The notes below the pieces were generated by a model. That model had not been told where the DNA came from. It saw only the letters and a program-made list of their open reading frames with translations, and ran no database searches. Position numbers and translations under genes: made by a program. A stretch of 64,000 nucleotides of DNA from DATDFB01 sp035276475. Lineage in GTDB: Bacteria > Acidobacteriota > Thermoanaerobaculia > Gp7-AA8. Positions 31,991 through 40,225 of this stretch are shown in pieces; positions within the stretch are counted from its first letter, which is position 1; each line of letters begins with the position of its first letter. The DNA lies in assembly GCA_035276475.1 (NCBI GenBank), contig DATELQ010000142.1, positions 7,449 to 71,448 on the forward strand. Reading direction: 5' to 3'.

Positions 31991-33180
31991 TGCAGTAGTT
32001 CGACGATGCGCCGGGCCGTGCGTTCCGCGGCGCCGCGGTTTTCGGCGACGGTGCGGCGGGCGCGGTCGCCCATCGCCTTGCGCATGGCTGCGTCGCGAAT
32101 CATTTCCTTGAAAAACTCTGCCACGGCTGCTGCATCAGCGACTTCGCGCGCGGCCTCGTTCTGCAGGAAGACGTTCGAGATCTCGCGGAAGTTCGTCATG
32201 TGCGGGCCAAAGCACGTCGGCACGCCGACCGCTGCCGCCTCGATCGGGTTGTGTCCCCCCGTCGGCACGAGACTTCCGCCGATGAACGCGACGGTCGCGT
32301 GCCGGTACACGCGCGCTAATTCTCCGATCGTATCGAGGAGCAGGGTGTCGGCCGTTGCCGGTAATGCGCTGCGACGCGCCATCGGCGCGAGCTTCGCCAC
32401 AGCATCGAATCGATCCGGCTTCCGCGGCGCCACCACGACGAACGCGCCGAGGGGCAGAACCTCTGGCAGCAGAGCCTCGTCCTCGCCTTCCATCGTCGAG
32501 CCCAGCACCACGATCGGCCGCCCGGCCGCGAGCGCCGACAGATCGAACTCCAGCGGCCGCTCGTCCGGCACGTAATCGAACTTCACGTTCCCCGCGACCT
32601 CCACGTTCGCCGCGCCGATGGCGCGGAAGCGCTCCGCGTCCTGCGCCTCGCGCGCCAGGATCGCGTCGTAGTGCCGCAGCACGCGCGCCACGATTGGCCG
32701 AAAGGCGCGATAGCGCGGAAACGAGCGGTCCGAGATTCGCCCGTTCGCCAGCACCAGGCGCACGCCGCGCGCGGCGGAGAGGCGCGTCGCGTTCGGCCAG
32801 ATCTCCGTCTCCATCGCCACGAACACGCGCGGCCGGTGATGATTGAGAAAGCGCTTCACCGCCACGGAGAAGTCGAGCGGAAAGTACGTCACCGTCGCGA
32901 AGGGGAAGAGCTTCTTCGCCTGCGCCTGCCCGGTCGCCGTCGTCGTCGTGAAGACCACGGACGTCGACGGCCGCAGCCGCAGCATCGCGTCCACCACCGG
33001 CTTTGCCGCCAGCGTCTCCCCCACTGATACCGCGTGAATCCAGACGTCGTGCGCGCGCGGAGCAGTGCGGTAATGCCCCATCCGCTCCGCGAACGTGCTC
33101 GTGTATTTCCCGCGCAGCAGAAAAAACGGCAGCCCTAGGATGAGGACGAGGTACAACGCCACCTCATAGACGAGGTACAT
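31987..33180 (-). CDS. waaA: 3-deoxy-D-manno-octulosonic acid (Kdo) transferase
   Basis: From the ATG at 33180 the product is 397 residues: an N-terminal membrane anchor (MYLVYEVALYLVLILGLPFF), then WIHAVSVGETLAA with the catalytic Glu, ETEIWPNATR, and the C-terminal GGHNPIEAAAVGVPTCFGP. WaaA transfers Kdo from CMP-Kdo to lipid A precursor. A much longer in-frame extension upstream (to 34293) is open but unrelated and runs antisense to the next gene, so I reject it. First gene of the LPS operon; only 9 bp separate it from the divergent asparaginase gene. Confidence 0.95.
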   Translation of the reverse strand: MYLVYEVALYLVLILGLPFFLLRGKYTSTFAERMGHYRTAPRAHDVWIHAVSVGETLAAKPVVDAMLRLRPSTSVVFTTTTATGQAQAKKLFPFATVTYFPLDFSVAVKRFLNHHRPRVFVAMETEIWPNATRLSAARGVRLVLANGRISDRSFPRYRAFRPIVARVLRHYDAILAREAQDAERFRAIGAANVEVAGNVKFDYVPDERPLEFDLSALAAGRPIVVLGSTMEGEDEALLPEVLPLGAFVVVAPRKPDRFDAVAKLAPMARRSALPATADTLLLDTIGELARVYRHATVAFIGGSLVPTGGHNPIEAAAVGVPTCFGPHMTNFREISNVFLQNEAAREVADAAAVAEFFKEMIRDAAMRKAMGDRARRTVAENRGAAERTARRIVELLQ

Positions 33181-33189
33181 TGAGCGCGG

Positions 33190-34254
33190 ATGATCTTCGA
33201 CGAATCCACCCCCGTCAACTTCGCGCGGGCCATGCCGAACTGGCAGCCGCTGGTCGAGTACCGCCGCAACGGCGTCGCCGAGAACACCATCCACGGCGCC
33301 GTCTCCTGGGTCACGGGCCGCCGGCTCCTCTACTCCTTCGGTGGCAACGTCGAGGTCTACGGCCGCTCGATGGCCAAGCCGCTGATGATGAAAGTCTTCA
33401 CCCGCGAATTCGCGCGCGGCCTCACGGGCGAGCAACAGGCCATCTCCGTCGCCTCGCACAACGGCGACACGGAGCACGTCCGCGTGGCCCGCTCGCTCCT
33501 CCTCCCCGCCGAGTGGGGGATGATGCAGACGCCGCTCGACGTCCCGCTCGTGCAATTCGGCCGGCAGGTGCGCCGCCCGCGCCGCTGGTACCACTGCTGC
33601 TCCGGCGAGCACGCCGCCATCCTGCGCGGCTGCAAGCTGAAGGGCTGGTCGCGCGTCGGCTACGTCTGGCCGCACCATCCCTTCTTCCAAGGTCACCTCG
33701 ACTACGTCCGCCGCGTCCTCGGCGACGAGTGGACGCCCGGCACGATCGCCAAGGACGGCTGCGGCCTTCCGACGATCTCGATGACCGTGACGGACCTGGC
33801 CAAGCTCTTCGCCAACCTCGTCACCGAGCGTCACGACGACTGGATCTGGGAGGCGATGGTGCAGCACCCCGACCTCATCGGCGGCTTCAACCGCCTCGAC
33901 TCGACGATCCTCAAGGCTTGTCACGGCCGCGTGATCGCCAAAGAAGGCGCCGACGGCCTCCTTGGTCTCTCGATCGAGCACCCCGAATACCCCGACGGTC
34001 TCGGCGTGGTGGTGAAGATCGCGCACGGCTGGAACCCGCAGGCCACCTGGTACATCGCCCGCTACATCCTCGGCGTCCTCGGTTTCGAGTTCCGCAATCC
34101 CTACAAGCTGCGGCGGCAGAAAGCGTTCATCGTCCCCGAGGTCATTCCGCCGGAGCTGCGCGATCGCATGAGCGCGATCGTGCCGTGGGACTCGTGGGAT
34201 CCGGACATCGACCGGTGGGAGTTCAACCCGGAGGAATTCGTTGCCAGTCGCTAA
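33190..34254 (+). CDS. L-asparaginase II-type (AnsA/PF06089) protein
   Basis: 354 residues matching the PF06089 asparaginase family: EYRRNGVAENTIHGAVSW, SHNGDTEHVRVARSLL, CCSGEHAAILRGC, HPFFQ and AKDGCGLPTISMTV, which are the family's signature blocks. It would hydrolyse asparagine to aspartate and ammonia; some members have other amide substrates. The ATG at 33190 leaves 9 bp to the divergent waaA; the ATG at 33232 (MPNWQPLVEYRRNG) gives an N-terminus closer to the family and room for promoters. It overlaps the dehydrogenase gene by 14 bp. Confidence 0.88.
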   Translation: MIFDESTPVNFARAMPNWQPLVEYRRNGVAENTIHGAVSWVTGRRLLYSFGGNVEVYGRSMAKPLMMKVFTREFARGLTGEQQAISVASHNGDTEHVRVARSLLLPAEWGMMQTPLDVPLVQFGRQVRRPRRWYHCCSGEHAAILRGCKLKGWSRVGYVWPHHPFFQGHLDYVRRVLGDEWTPGTIAKDGCGLPTISMTVTDLAKLFANLVTERHDDWIWEAMVQHPDLIGGFNRLDSTILKACHGRVIAKEGADGLLGLSIEHPEYPDGLGVVVKIAHGWNPQATWYIARYILGVLGFEFRNPYKLRRQKAFIVPEVIPPELRDRMSAIVPWDSWDPDIDRWEFNPEEFVASR

Positions 34255-35647
34255 CTTCATCGCCGGCGAATTCGTCCCGCCGCGCTCCGGCAATTACCTC
34301 GACGACGTCAACCCCTCCACCGAGGAGAAGATCGCCGAGATTCCGGACAGCGACGAGCGCGACGTCGACGACGCAGTGCAGGCGGCCGCGCGGGCGTTTC
34401 CGGCGTGGTCGCGCACGGCGGCGGCGGAGCGCTCGCGGCTCCTGCTGAAGTTCGCCGACTGCATCGAGCAAAACTTCGACGAGCTCGCGGAGCTCGAGGC
34501 GCGCGACAGCGGCAAGCCGCTGACACTGGCGCGGACGCTCGACATCCCCCGCGCCGTCGCCAACTTCCGCTTCTTCGCCACGGCCATCCTCCATCAGTCG
34601 AGCGACGCGCACATCACCGACACCACCGCCATCAACTACACCTTGCGCCAGCCCCTCGGCGTCGTCGGCCTGATTTCGCCCTGGAACCTCCCGCTGTACC
34701 TCTTGTCGTGGAAGATCGCGCCGGCCATCGCCGCGGGCAATGCCTGCGTGGCCAAGCCGAGCGAGCTCACGCCGCTGACGGCGCACCGCCTCGGCGAGCT
34801 TGCGATCGAGGCCGGCATCCCGCCCGGCGTGATCAACATCGTCCACGGCCTCGGCGGCAAAGCCGGGCGCGCGCTCACCTGCCACGATGATGTCGCCGCG
34901 ATCTCCTTCACCGGCGGCACCGTCACCGGCGCTGCGGTCGCTGCCAACGCCGCGCCGCGGTTCAAGAAGCTGTCGCTGGAGCTCGGCGGCAAGAATCCGA
35001 CCGTGGTCTTTGCCGACGCCGATCTCGACGAGGCCTTCAAGACGTCGATCCGCTCCGCATTCTGGAATCAGGGCGAGATCTGCCTCTGCGGCTCACGCAT
35101 CTTCGTCGAGCGATCGATCTACGAGCGCTTCGTCGACGGCTTCGTGCAGCGCGCGAAGGAGCTGCGCATCGGCGACGACGTCGGCGCGCTGATCAGCGAA
35201 CCACACCTGCGCAAAGTCCTCGGCTACATCGATCTGGCGAAGCAGGAAGGCGGCACGATCGCGACCGGCGGCAACCGCGTCGACCGCCGCGGCTACTTCG
35301 TCGAGCCAACCGTGATCACGGGCCTCTCGTGCGACTGCCGCGTCCTGCAGGAGGAGATCTTCGGCCCCGTCGTCACGATCACGCCGTTCGACGGCGACGA
35401 CGAGGCCGTGGCGTTCGCGAACTCGACGAAGTACGGCCTCTCGGCGAGCGTCTGGACGCGCGACCTGCAGCGCGCCCACCGCGTCGCCGCTGCCATCGAC
35501 AGCGGCACCGTCTGGATCAACTGCTGGCTCCTGCGCGACCTCCGCGTCCCCTTCGGCGGCATGCGGGAGAGCGGCGTCGGCCGCGAGGGGGGCTTCGAGT
35601 CGCTGGAGTTCTTCACCGAGGCGAAAAACGTCTGCGTGAAGCTCTGA
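34241..35647 (+). CDS. Aldehyde dehydrogenase, 2-aminomuconate semialdehyde type (ALDH8-like)
   Basis: 468 residues with the aldehyde dehydrogenase blocks: ISPWNLPLYLLSWKIAPA, LELGGKNPTVVF (general base Glu), NQGEICLCGSRIFVE with catalytic Cys, and EEIFGPVVTITPF. The C-terminal NCWLLRDLRVPFGGMRESG and EGGFESLEFFTEAKNVC resemble 2-aminomuconate/2-hydroxymuconate semialdehyde dehydrogenases. That would fit tryptophan (kynurenine) or aromatic breakdown, but no other genes of those paths are nearby, so the substrate is uncertain. Start is TTG with GGAGGAATTC just before it; it overlaps the asparaginase gene. Confidence 0.9.
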   Translation: MPVANFIAGEFVPPRSGNYLDDVNPSTEEKIAEIPDSDERDVDDAVQAAARAFPAWSRTAAAERSRLLLKFADCIEQNFDELAELEARDSGKPLTLARTLDIPRAVANFRFFATAILHQSSDAHITDTTAINYTLRQPLGVVGLISPWNLPLYLLSWKIAPAIAAGNACVAKPSELTPLTAHRLGELAIEAGIPPGVINIVHGLGGKAGRALTCHDDVAAISFTGGTVTGAAVAANAAPRFKKLSLELGGKNPTVVFADADLDEAFKTSIRSAFWNQGEICLCGSRIFVERSIYERFVDGFVQRAKELRIGDDVGALISEPHLRKVLGYIDLAKQEGGTIATGGNRVDRRGYFVEPTVITGLSCDCRVLQEEIFGPVVTITPFDGDDEAVAFANSTKYGLSASVWTRDLQRAHRVAAAIDSGTVWINCWLLRDLRVPFGGMRESGVGREGGFESLEFFTEAKNVCVKL

Positions 35648-35677
35648 TTGGAGAGGAAATCGCATGCTCGATGACGC

Positions 35678-36889
35678 ATGCGCTACGCCTTCGCTTTTGT
35701 CGTCTCGTTGAGTCTCACCGCATCCGCTGCACTCGCGCAGATCACGATGGGTGCGATGCCGCCGACTGACGGGTTCGCCGTCAGCCGCAACGGCCCCACC
35801 ACGCTCGTCGATCTGGGCCACCCCGTGCTTTCCCCGGCCACGATGACGGCGGCGTCGGTCCGCTGGACCGGCACCTGCGCGGGCGCGTTCAAGCTGAAGT
35901 TCCTGCGGCCGTCGGCGGGCCTGGCCGGCTACACCGTGATGGCGGAGCGCGGGCCATTCGACGCCGTCAACGGCGTGAATCTCGTGGCGCTGTCGCCCGG
36001 TGTCGAGGTGCTGCCGGGTTACCTGATGGCTGTGACGCAGCTCCAAGCCAGCTCGTCTTCCTGCGGCGGAGCGGTGTACTCGCTCGGCGACCGGTCGACG
36101 TCGGTAATGGCCATGAACGGCGACATTCCCGCGAGCGGCTCGTTGAACGGAACGATCGAGCGGGCGGAGGTGCTCAACGCGCGCGCCAGCTCCGAAACGA
36201 ACGTCCTCGAGGGAGTCATTGCCGGCGCGGGCGCCGTACCGGGGGCGTTCGGCGCCTTCTTCCGCACCGCCGCGCAGCTCGTGAACCGCGATGCCAGCAC
36301 GGCGACGGGCAAGATCATCTTTCATCCCGCCGGCGCGACCACTGGGTTCGATCCGTCCCTTGCGTACAGCCTCGCGCCGTTCAGCGCGACGTCGTACAGC
36401 GATCTCGTCACGGCCATCGGCGCCCAAGGCCTCGGCACGATCGACGTCGTCTCCACGTCCGGCGCGCCGGTGCTGATCCTCACGCGCGTCTTCAACGACA
36501 ACGGCGCGGCCGGTACCCAGGGTTTTTCCGAGCCCTTCATCACCCCCGACGAAGCGCTCGTCGCCCTCGGCAGGGCCAACCTCGTCATGCCTGCCGATCT
36601 GGGGAACTTCCGGATGAACGTCGGCATCCGCACGCTCTCCGACGCCGTCACGGTCGACATCGTCACGACCGACGCCGCGGGCAATCGGTACGGCCCGCTG
36701 ATCACCAGAACCTATCAGGCAAACTCGTTCGAGCAGCCGACTCTCAGCCAATTCCTGGACGGCGGCACCATCGTGCCAAACGGCACGGTCACGATCTTCG
36801 TCCGCGACGGAAGCGGGATCGTTTTTTACGCCTCGACGACGGACAACCGGACGAACGACAGCAGCATCGAATTCGCGCGGCGGCGCTGA
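35678..36889 (+). CDS. Secreted beta-rich protein with the surface module seen in the M36 protease
   Basis: 403 residues with a signal peptide (MRYAFAFVVSLSLTASAALA). The body is Gly/Ala/Thr/Ser-rich and predicted all-beta. The last ~120 residues (FRMNVGIRTLSDAVTVDIV ... IVFYASTTDNRTNDSSIEF) resemble the C-terminal modules of the protease at 7.1-10.4 kb (RTNVGF... VVAYASVVDNASQDAYF). It therefore probably is a surface or secreted structural protein. No catalytic residues are evident. It stands alone between the dehydrogenase and polA. Confidence 0.8.
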   Translation: MRYAFAFVVSLSLTASAALAQITMGAMPPTDGFAVSRNGPTTLVDLGHPVLSPATMTAASVRWTGTCAGAFKLKFLRPSAGLAGYTVMAERGPFDAVNGVNLVALSPGVEVLPGYLMAVTQLQASSSSCGGAVYSLGDRSTSVMAMNGDIPASGSLNGTIERAEVLNARASSETNVLEGVIAGAGAVPGAFGAFFRTAAQLVNRDASTATGKIIFHPAGATTGFDPSLAYSLAPFSATSYSDLVTAIGAQGLGTIDVVSTSGAPVLILTRVFNDNGAAGTQGFSEPFITPDEALVALGRANLVMPADLGNFRMNVGIRTLSDAVTVDIVTTDAAGNRYGPLITRTYQANSFEQPTLSQFLDGGTIVPNGTVTIFVRDGSGIVFYASTTDNRTNDSSIEFARRR

Positions 36890-36896
36890 TCAATCG

Positions 36897-36902
36897 GATA
36901 GT
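36897..36902 (+). promoter_or_regulatory. -10 element (GATAGT) of polA
   Basis: The hexamer ends 9 nt before the TTG start of polA at 36912; no Shine-Dalgarno sequence lies between. Confidence 0.4.
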
Positions 36903-36911
36903 CTAAGCGCC

Positions 36912-39503
36912 TTGAAAAAACCGACCTTTTTCATCGTCGACGGCTCCAACAACGTCTACCGCTCCTACTTCGCCATCCGCGGCCTCACCAACTCCTCCGG
37001 CCTGGCCACGAACGCCGTCTACGGCTTCACCACTATGCTGCGGAAGATGCTGAAGGATCACGATCCCGGCTACGTCGCCGTCGCCTTCGACGTCAGCGGC
37101 GCCAAGACGCGTCACGAAGCATTTGCCGACTACAAAAAAGACCGCCGGCCGATGCCGGACGATCTCGCCGTGCAGTTGCCGTTCGTCGACGAGGTCCTCG
37201 AGGGCCTCGGCATTCCCAAGATCACCGTCGAGGATTGGGAGGCGGACGATCTCATCGGCTCCCTCGCCTGCACCGCGCGCGACCGTGGCTACGACGTCGT
37301 CATCGCCACCTCGGACAAGGACTTCTTCCAGCTCGTCGGCGACGGCATCAAGCTCTATCACACCGGCCGCGAGGTGATGTACGACCCCAAGGGCGTCGCG
37401 GAAGCGTTCGGGCTTCCGCCCGAAAAGGTTGTCGACGTCATGGCCATCTGGGGCGACGCCATCGACAACATCCCCGGCGTTCCCGGCATTGGCGAGAAAG
37501 GCGCGAAGTCACTAATCACGGACTTCGGCTCGCTCGAAGGCGTCTACGAGAACCTCGACAAGCTCAAGCCGGCGCAGCGGAAGAAGCTCGAGGAGCACCG
37601 CGACAAGGCCTTCATGTCGCGCGAGCTGGCCCGGATCAAGTGCGACCTCGACGTGGACGCCGAGTTCGAGAAGTACAAGCGCCGCGACCCCGACCGCGCC
37701 AAGCTCCACGACGTCTTCTCCCGACTCGAGTTCGCGTCGCTGATGCAGGAGTATCTGCCCGAGGCGCCGCCGATCGAGCGCGACTACCGCGTAGCGGCCT
37801 CCTCGGACGATATCGCGTCGTTACAGGGCGACGTCGCGATCTGGGTAGAGCCAGACCTAGGCATCGCGATCTCGACGACGCCCAACGCATCCCTCCTCGT
37901 CCCCCTTAACAAATTTGACGACACGCTCAAGCAACTTCTCTCCGAGGACCGCCTCTTCATCGCCCACGACGCCAAGCTCCAACAACGAAGACTCGCCGCC
38001 CTCGGCTGGCCCGTCCCGCCGCGCTGGGCCGACACGATGATCATGTCCTACGTCATCAACCCCGGCCTGCCGAGCCATGACTTCGCGAACGTCGCGCGCG
38101 ACCGGCTGAAGCTCGACGTCACTGCGCGCAAGGACGTGCAGAAGACCGCGCCGCTCTTCGCCATCGACCACGAGCTCGGCTCCTCCGAGCTCGCACCGTA
38201 CGTCACCTACCTCGGCGAGAAGTCCGACATCGCCGTCGCGCTCAAGAACGTCCTCGAGCCGGAGCTGCAGCGCGATCCCGCGCTACAAAAGATCTACGAG
38301 ACGATCGAGCTCCCCCTCATCCCGGTCCTCGGGCGGATGGAAGATCGCGGCATCCGCATCGACGTCGACCTGCTGCGGCAGATGTCGAACACGATGGCGG
38401 TGCAGCTGGCCGACCTCGAGAAGCGCATCTACGCCGAGGCGGGGACGGAGTTCAACATCAACTCGCCGCAGCAGCTCGGGCACATCCTCTTCGAGAAGCT
38501 GCAATACCCCGTTGTGAAAAAAACGAAGGGGACCAAGGCGTGGTCGACGTCGATGGACGTCCTGCAGGAACTGGCCGGCGTCGGCTACGCCGTCCCGCAG
38601 CTCATCCTCCAGCACCGCGAGCTGCACAAGCTGAAGTCGACCTACATCGACGCGTTGCCGCAGCTCGTGGCCAAGGACGGGCGCGTGCACACGTCGTTCA
38701 ACCAGGCTGTCGCGGCGACGGGGCGCCTCTCATCGTCCGACCCGAACCTCCAGAACATCCCCATCCGCACGCCCCTCGGCCGCGAGATCCGCCGCGCCTT
38801 CATCGCCGAGGCGGGGCACATGCTGCTCGCAGCCGACTACTCGCAGGTCGAGCTGCGCATCCTCGCGCACATTTCGCAGGACCCCGACCTCATCGAGACC
38901 TTCAAACGCGGCGCGGACATTCATCGCGCCACGGCGTCGAAGATGTTCAACATCCCGGAGGGTGAGCTCACCCCCGACCAGCGCCGCGCCGCCAAGACCA
39001 TCAACTTCGGCGTGCTGTACGGCATGTCGGCGTTCCGCCTGTCGAACGAGTTGAACATCCCGACAGGGCAAGCGAAAGACTTCATCGACGCCTACTTCGC
39101 GCGCTACCCGAAGATCCAGGAGTACCTCGACCGCACGCTGCAGGAGGCGCGCGCAACGGGAAAGGTGACGACGCTCTTTGGCCGCGTGCGCTACATCCCC
39201 GAGATCCACAACAAGTCGTTCACCGTGCGCGGCAACGCCGAGCGGATGGCCACGAACGCGCCGATCCAGGGCACGGCGGCCGACATCCTGAAGCTGGCCA
39301 TGATCGCTTTGGACGAGCGGCTCGGCGACGACGCGCGCATGCTGCTGACGGTACATGACGAGATCGTCATCGAGGTCGCCGAGGCGCGGGCGGAGAAGGT
39401 GGCGGGAATCGTGAAAGAAACGATGGAGAACATCTACCCGCTTGCAGTGCCGCTTGCGGTCGACACGCATTGGGGACGAAGTTGGTACGACGCCAAGGAC
39501 TGA
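36912..39503 (+). CDS. polA: DNA polymerase I (proofreading site degenerate)
   Basis: 863 residues. Residues 1-290 are the 5'-3' exonuclease (FFIVDGSNNVYRSYFAIRG, EADDLIGSLA, DKDFFQLV). The middle (about 295-460) has the 3'-5' exonuclease fold but its acidic residues are gone: IWVEPD in place of FDTE, and AHDAKLQQRRL in place of the NLKFD-type motif. The C-terminal polymerase is intact: DYSQVELRILAHIS (motif A), RRAAKTINFGVLYGMS (B), LTVHDEIVIE (C). It fills gaps and removes primers; as in Taq or Bacillus Pol I, proofreading is likely absent. Start is TTG (MKKPTFFIVDG). Confidence 0.96.
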   Translation: MKKPTFFIVDGSNNVYRSYFAIRGLTNSSGLATNAVYGFTTMLRKMLKDHDPGYVAVAFDVSGAKTRHEAFADYKKDRRPMPDDLAVQLPFVDEVLEGLGIPKITVEDWEADDLIGSLACTARDRGYDVVIATSDKDFFQLVGDGIKLYHTGREVMYDPKGVAEAFGLPPEKVVDVMAIWGDAIDNIPGVPGIGEKGAKSLITDFGSLEGVYENLDKLKPAQRKKLEEHRDKAFMSRELARIKCDLDVDAEFEKYKRRDPDRAKLHDVFSRLEFASLMQEYLPEAPPIERDYRVAASSDDIASLQGDVAIWVEPDLGIAISTTPNASLLVPLNKFDDTLKQLLSEDRLFIAHDAKLQQRRLAALGWPVPPRWADTMIMSYVINPGLPSHDFANVARDRLKLDVTARKDVQKTAPLFAIDHELGSSELAPYVTYLGEKSDIAVALKNVLEPELQRDPALQKIYETIELPLIPVLGRMEDRGIRIDVDLLRQMSNTMAVQLADLEKRIYAEAGTEFNINSPQQLGHILFEKLQYPVVKKTKGTKAWSTSMDVLQELAGVGYAVPQLILQHRELHKLKSTYIDALPQLVAKDGRVHTSFNQAVAATGRLSSSDPNLQNIPIRTPLGREIRRAFIAEAGHMLLAADYSQVELRILAHISQDPDLIETFKRGADIHRATASKMFNIPEGELTPDQRRAAKTINFGVLYGMSAFRLSNELNIPTGQAKDFIDAYFARYPKIQEYLDRTLQEARATGKVTTLFGRVRYIPEIHNKSFTVRGNAERMATNAPIQGTAADILKLAMIALDERLGDDARMLLTVHDEIVIEVAEARAEKVAGIVKETMENIYPLAVPLAVDTHWGRSWYDAKD

Positions 39504-40225
39504 TCGCGCTGCTCTTTCTGATTTCGTGCAAGCCGGCGGCAACGCCGCCCACGAAACCGGCGCCAGCGCCGCAGGGACCGCAGACGCGCGCTACCGTCGT
39601 CACGATCGAGACGACCATCCAGCCGGGCAACAAGACCACCTCGCACACGCTCGTCATCGGCAACGGCCGCGCGCGCAGTGGTGACGAGCTCGACTCCTGG
39701 CGCCTCTTCGACCTGGCCAACGACCGCGTCACCTTCGTCAACGACGTCGAGCGCACCTTCCGCACCGTGCCGCGCGCGCAGCTCGAGAAGGACCGCCGCG
39801 GCGCCCTCGACGATCCGCTCCCCGACTCCCTGCCGCGTGCGCAGTTCGCCGCCACGAACGCGACGAAGGCGATCCAGGGCGTGGCGGCGAAGCAGTCGGT
39901 CGTGCGGCTCGGCGGCTACACGCACGAGCTGTGGATCGGGCAGCACCCTCTGATCCCACCGAAGCTCTATGCGTTGATCGTCGCCAGCGAGCCGCCGTCG
40001 TCGCCGCTCGTGCCGGTGATGAAGAACGTCGACGAGGCGCTGCTGAAGGTGAGCGGCTTCCCGCTCGCCGAGCACAGCGAGCTGACGTATGGCAACAAGA
40101 AGATGACGGTAGACAAGCAGGTGACGAAGATCGAGCAGCGCGACGTGCCTGCGGGGTTGCTGAATATTCGGACGGACTACAAAGACGTCACAAAACCTGT
40201 CGCGAGTCCCCGACCCGCTTCGTGA
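39482..40225 (+). CDS. Lipoprotein of unknown function
   Basis: About 247 residues from the TTG at 39482 (GGGGA is 5 nt upstream); a TTG at 39470 would add four residues. The signal ends LFLISC, a lipobox, followed by a Pro/Ala linker (KPAATPPTKPAPAPQGPQ). The mature domain is not one I recognise; it has a beta-rich first part and a later helical part (KNVDEALLKVSGFPLAEHSE). The start overlaps the 3' end of polA and the end overlaps selB on the other strand by 38 bp. Confidence 0.75.
   Translation: MVRRQGLIALLFLISCKPAATPPTKPAPAPQGPQTRATVVTIETTIQPGNKTTSHTLVIGNGRARSGDELDSWRLFDLANDRVTFVNDVERTFRTVPRAQLEKDRRGALDDPLPDSLPRAQFAATNATKAIQGVAAKQSVVRLGGYTHELWIGQHPLIPPKLYALIVASEPPSSPLVPVMKNVDEALLKVSGFPLAEHSELTYGNKKMTVDKQVTKIEQRDVPAGLLNIRTDYKDVTKPVASPRPAS

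Noticed and set aside
33181..34293. In-frame upstream extension of waaA
   Set aside because: Runs antisense through the asparaginase gene; family start MYLVYEVALYL is at 33180.
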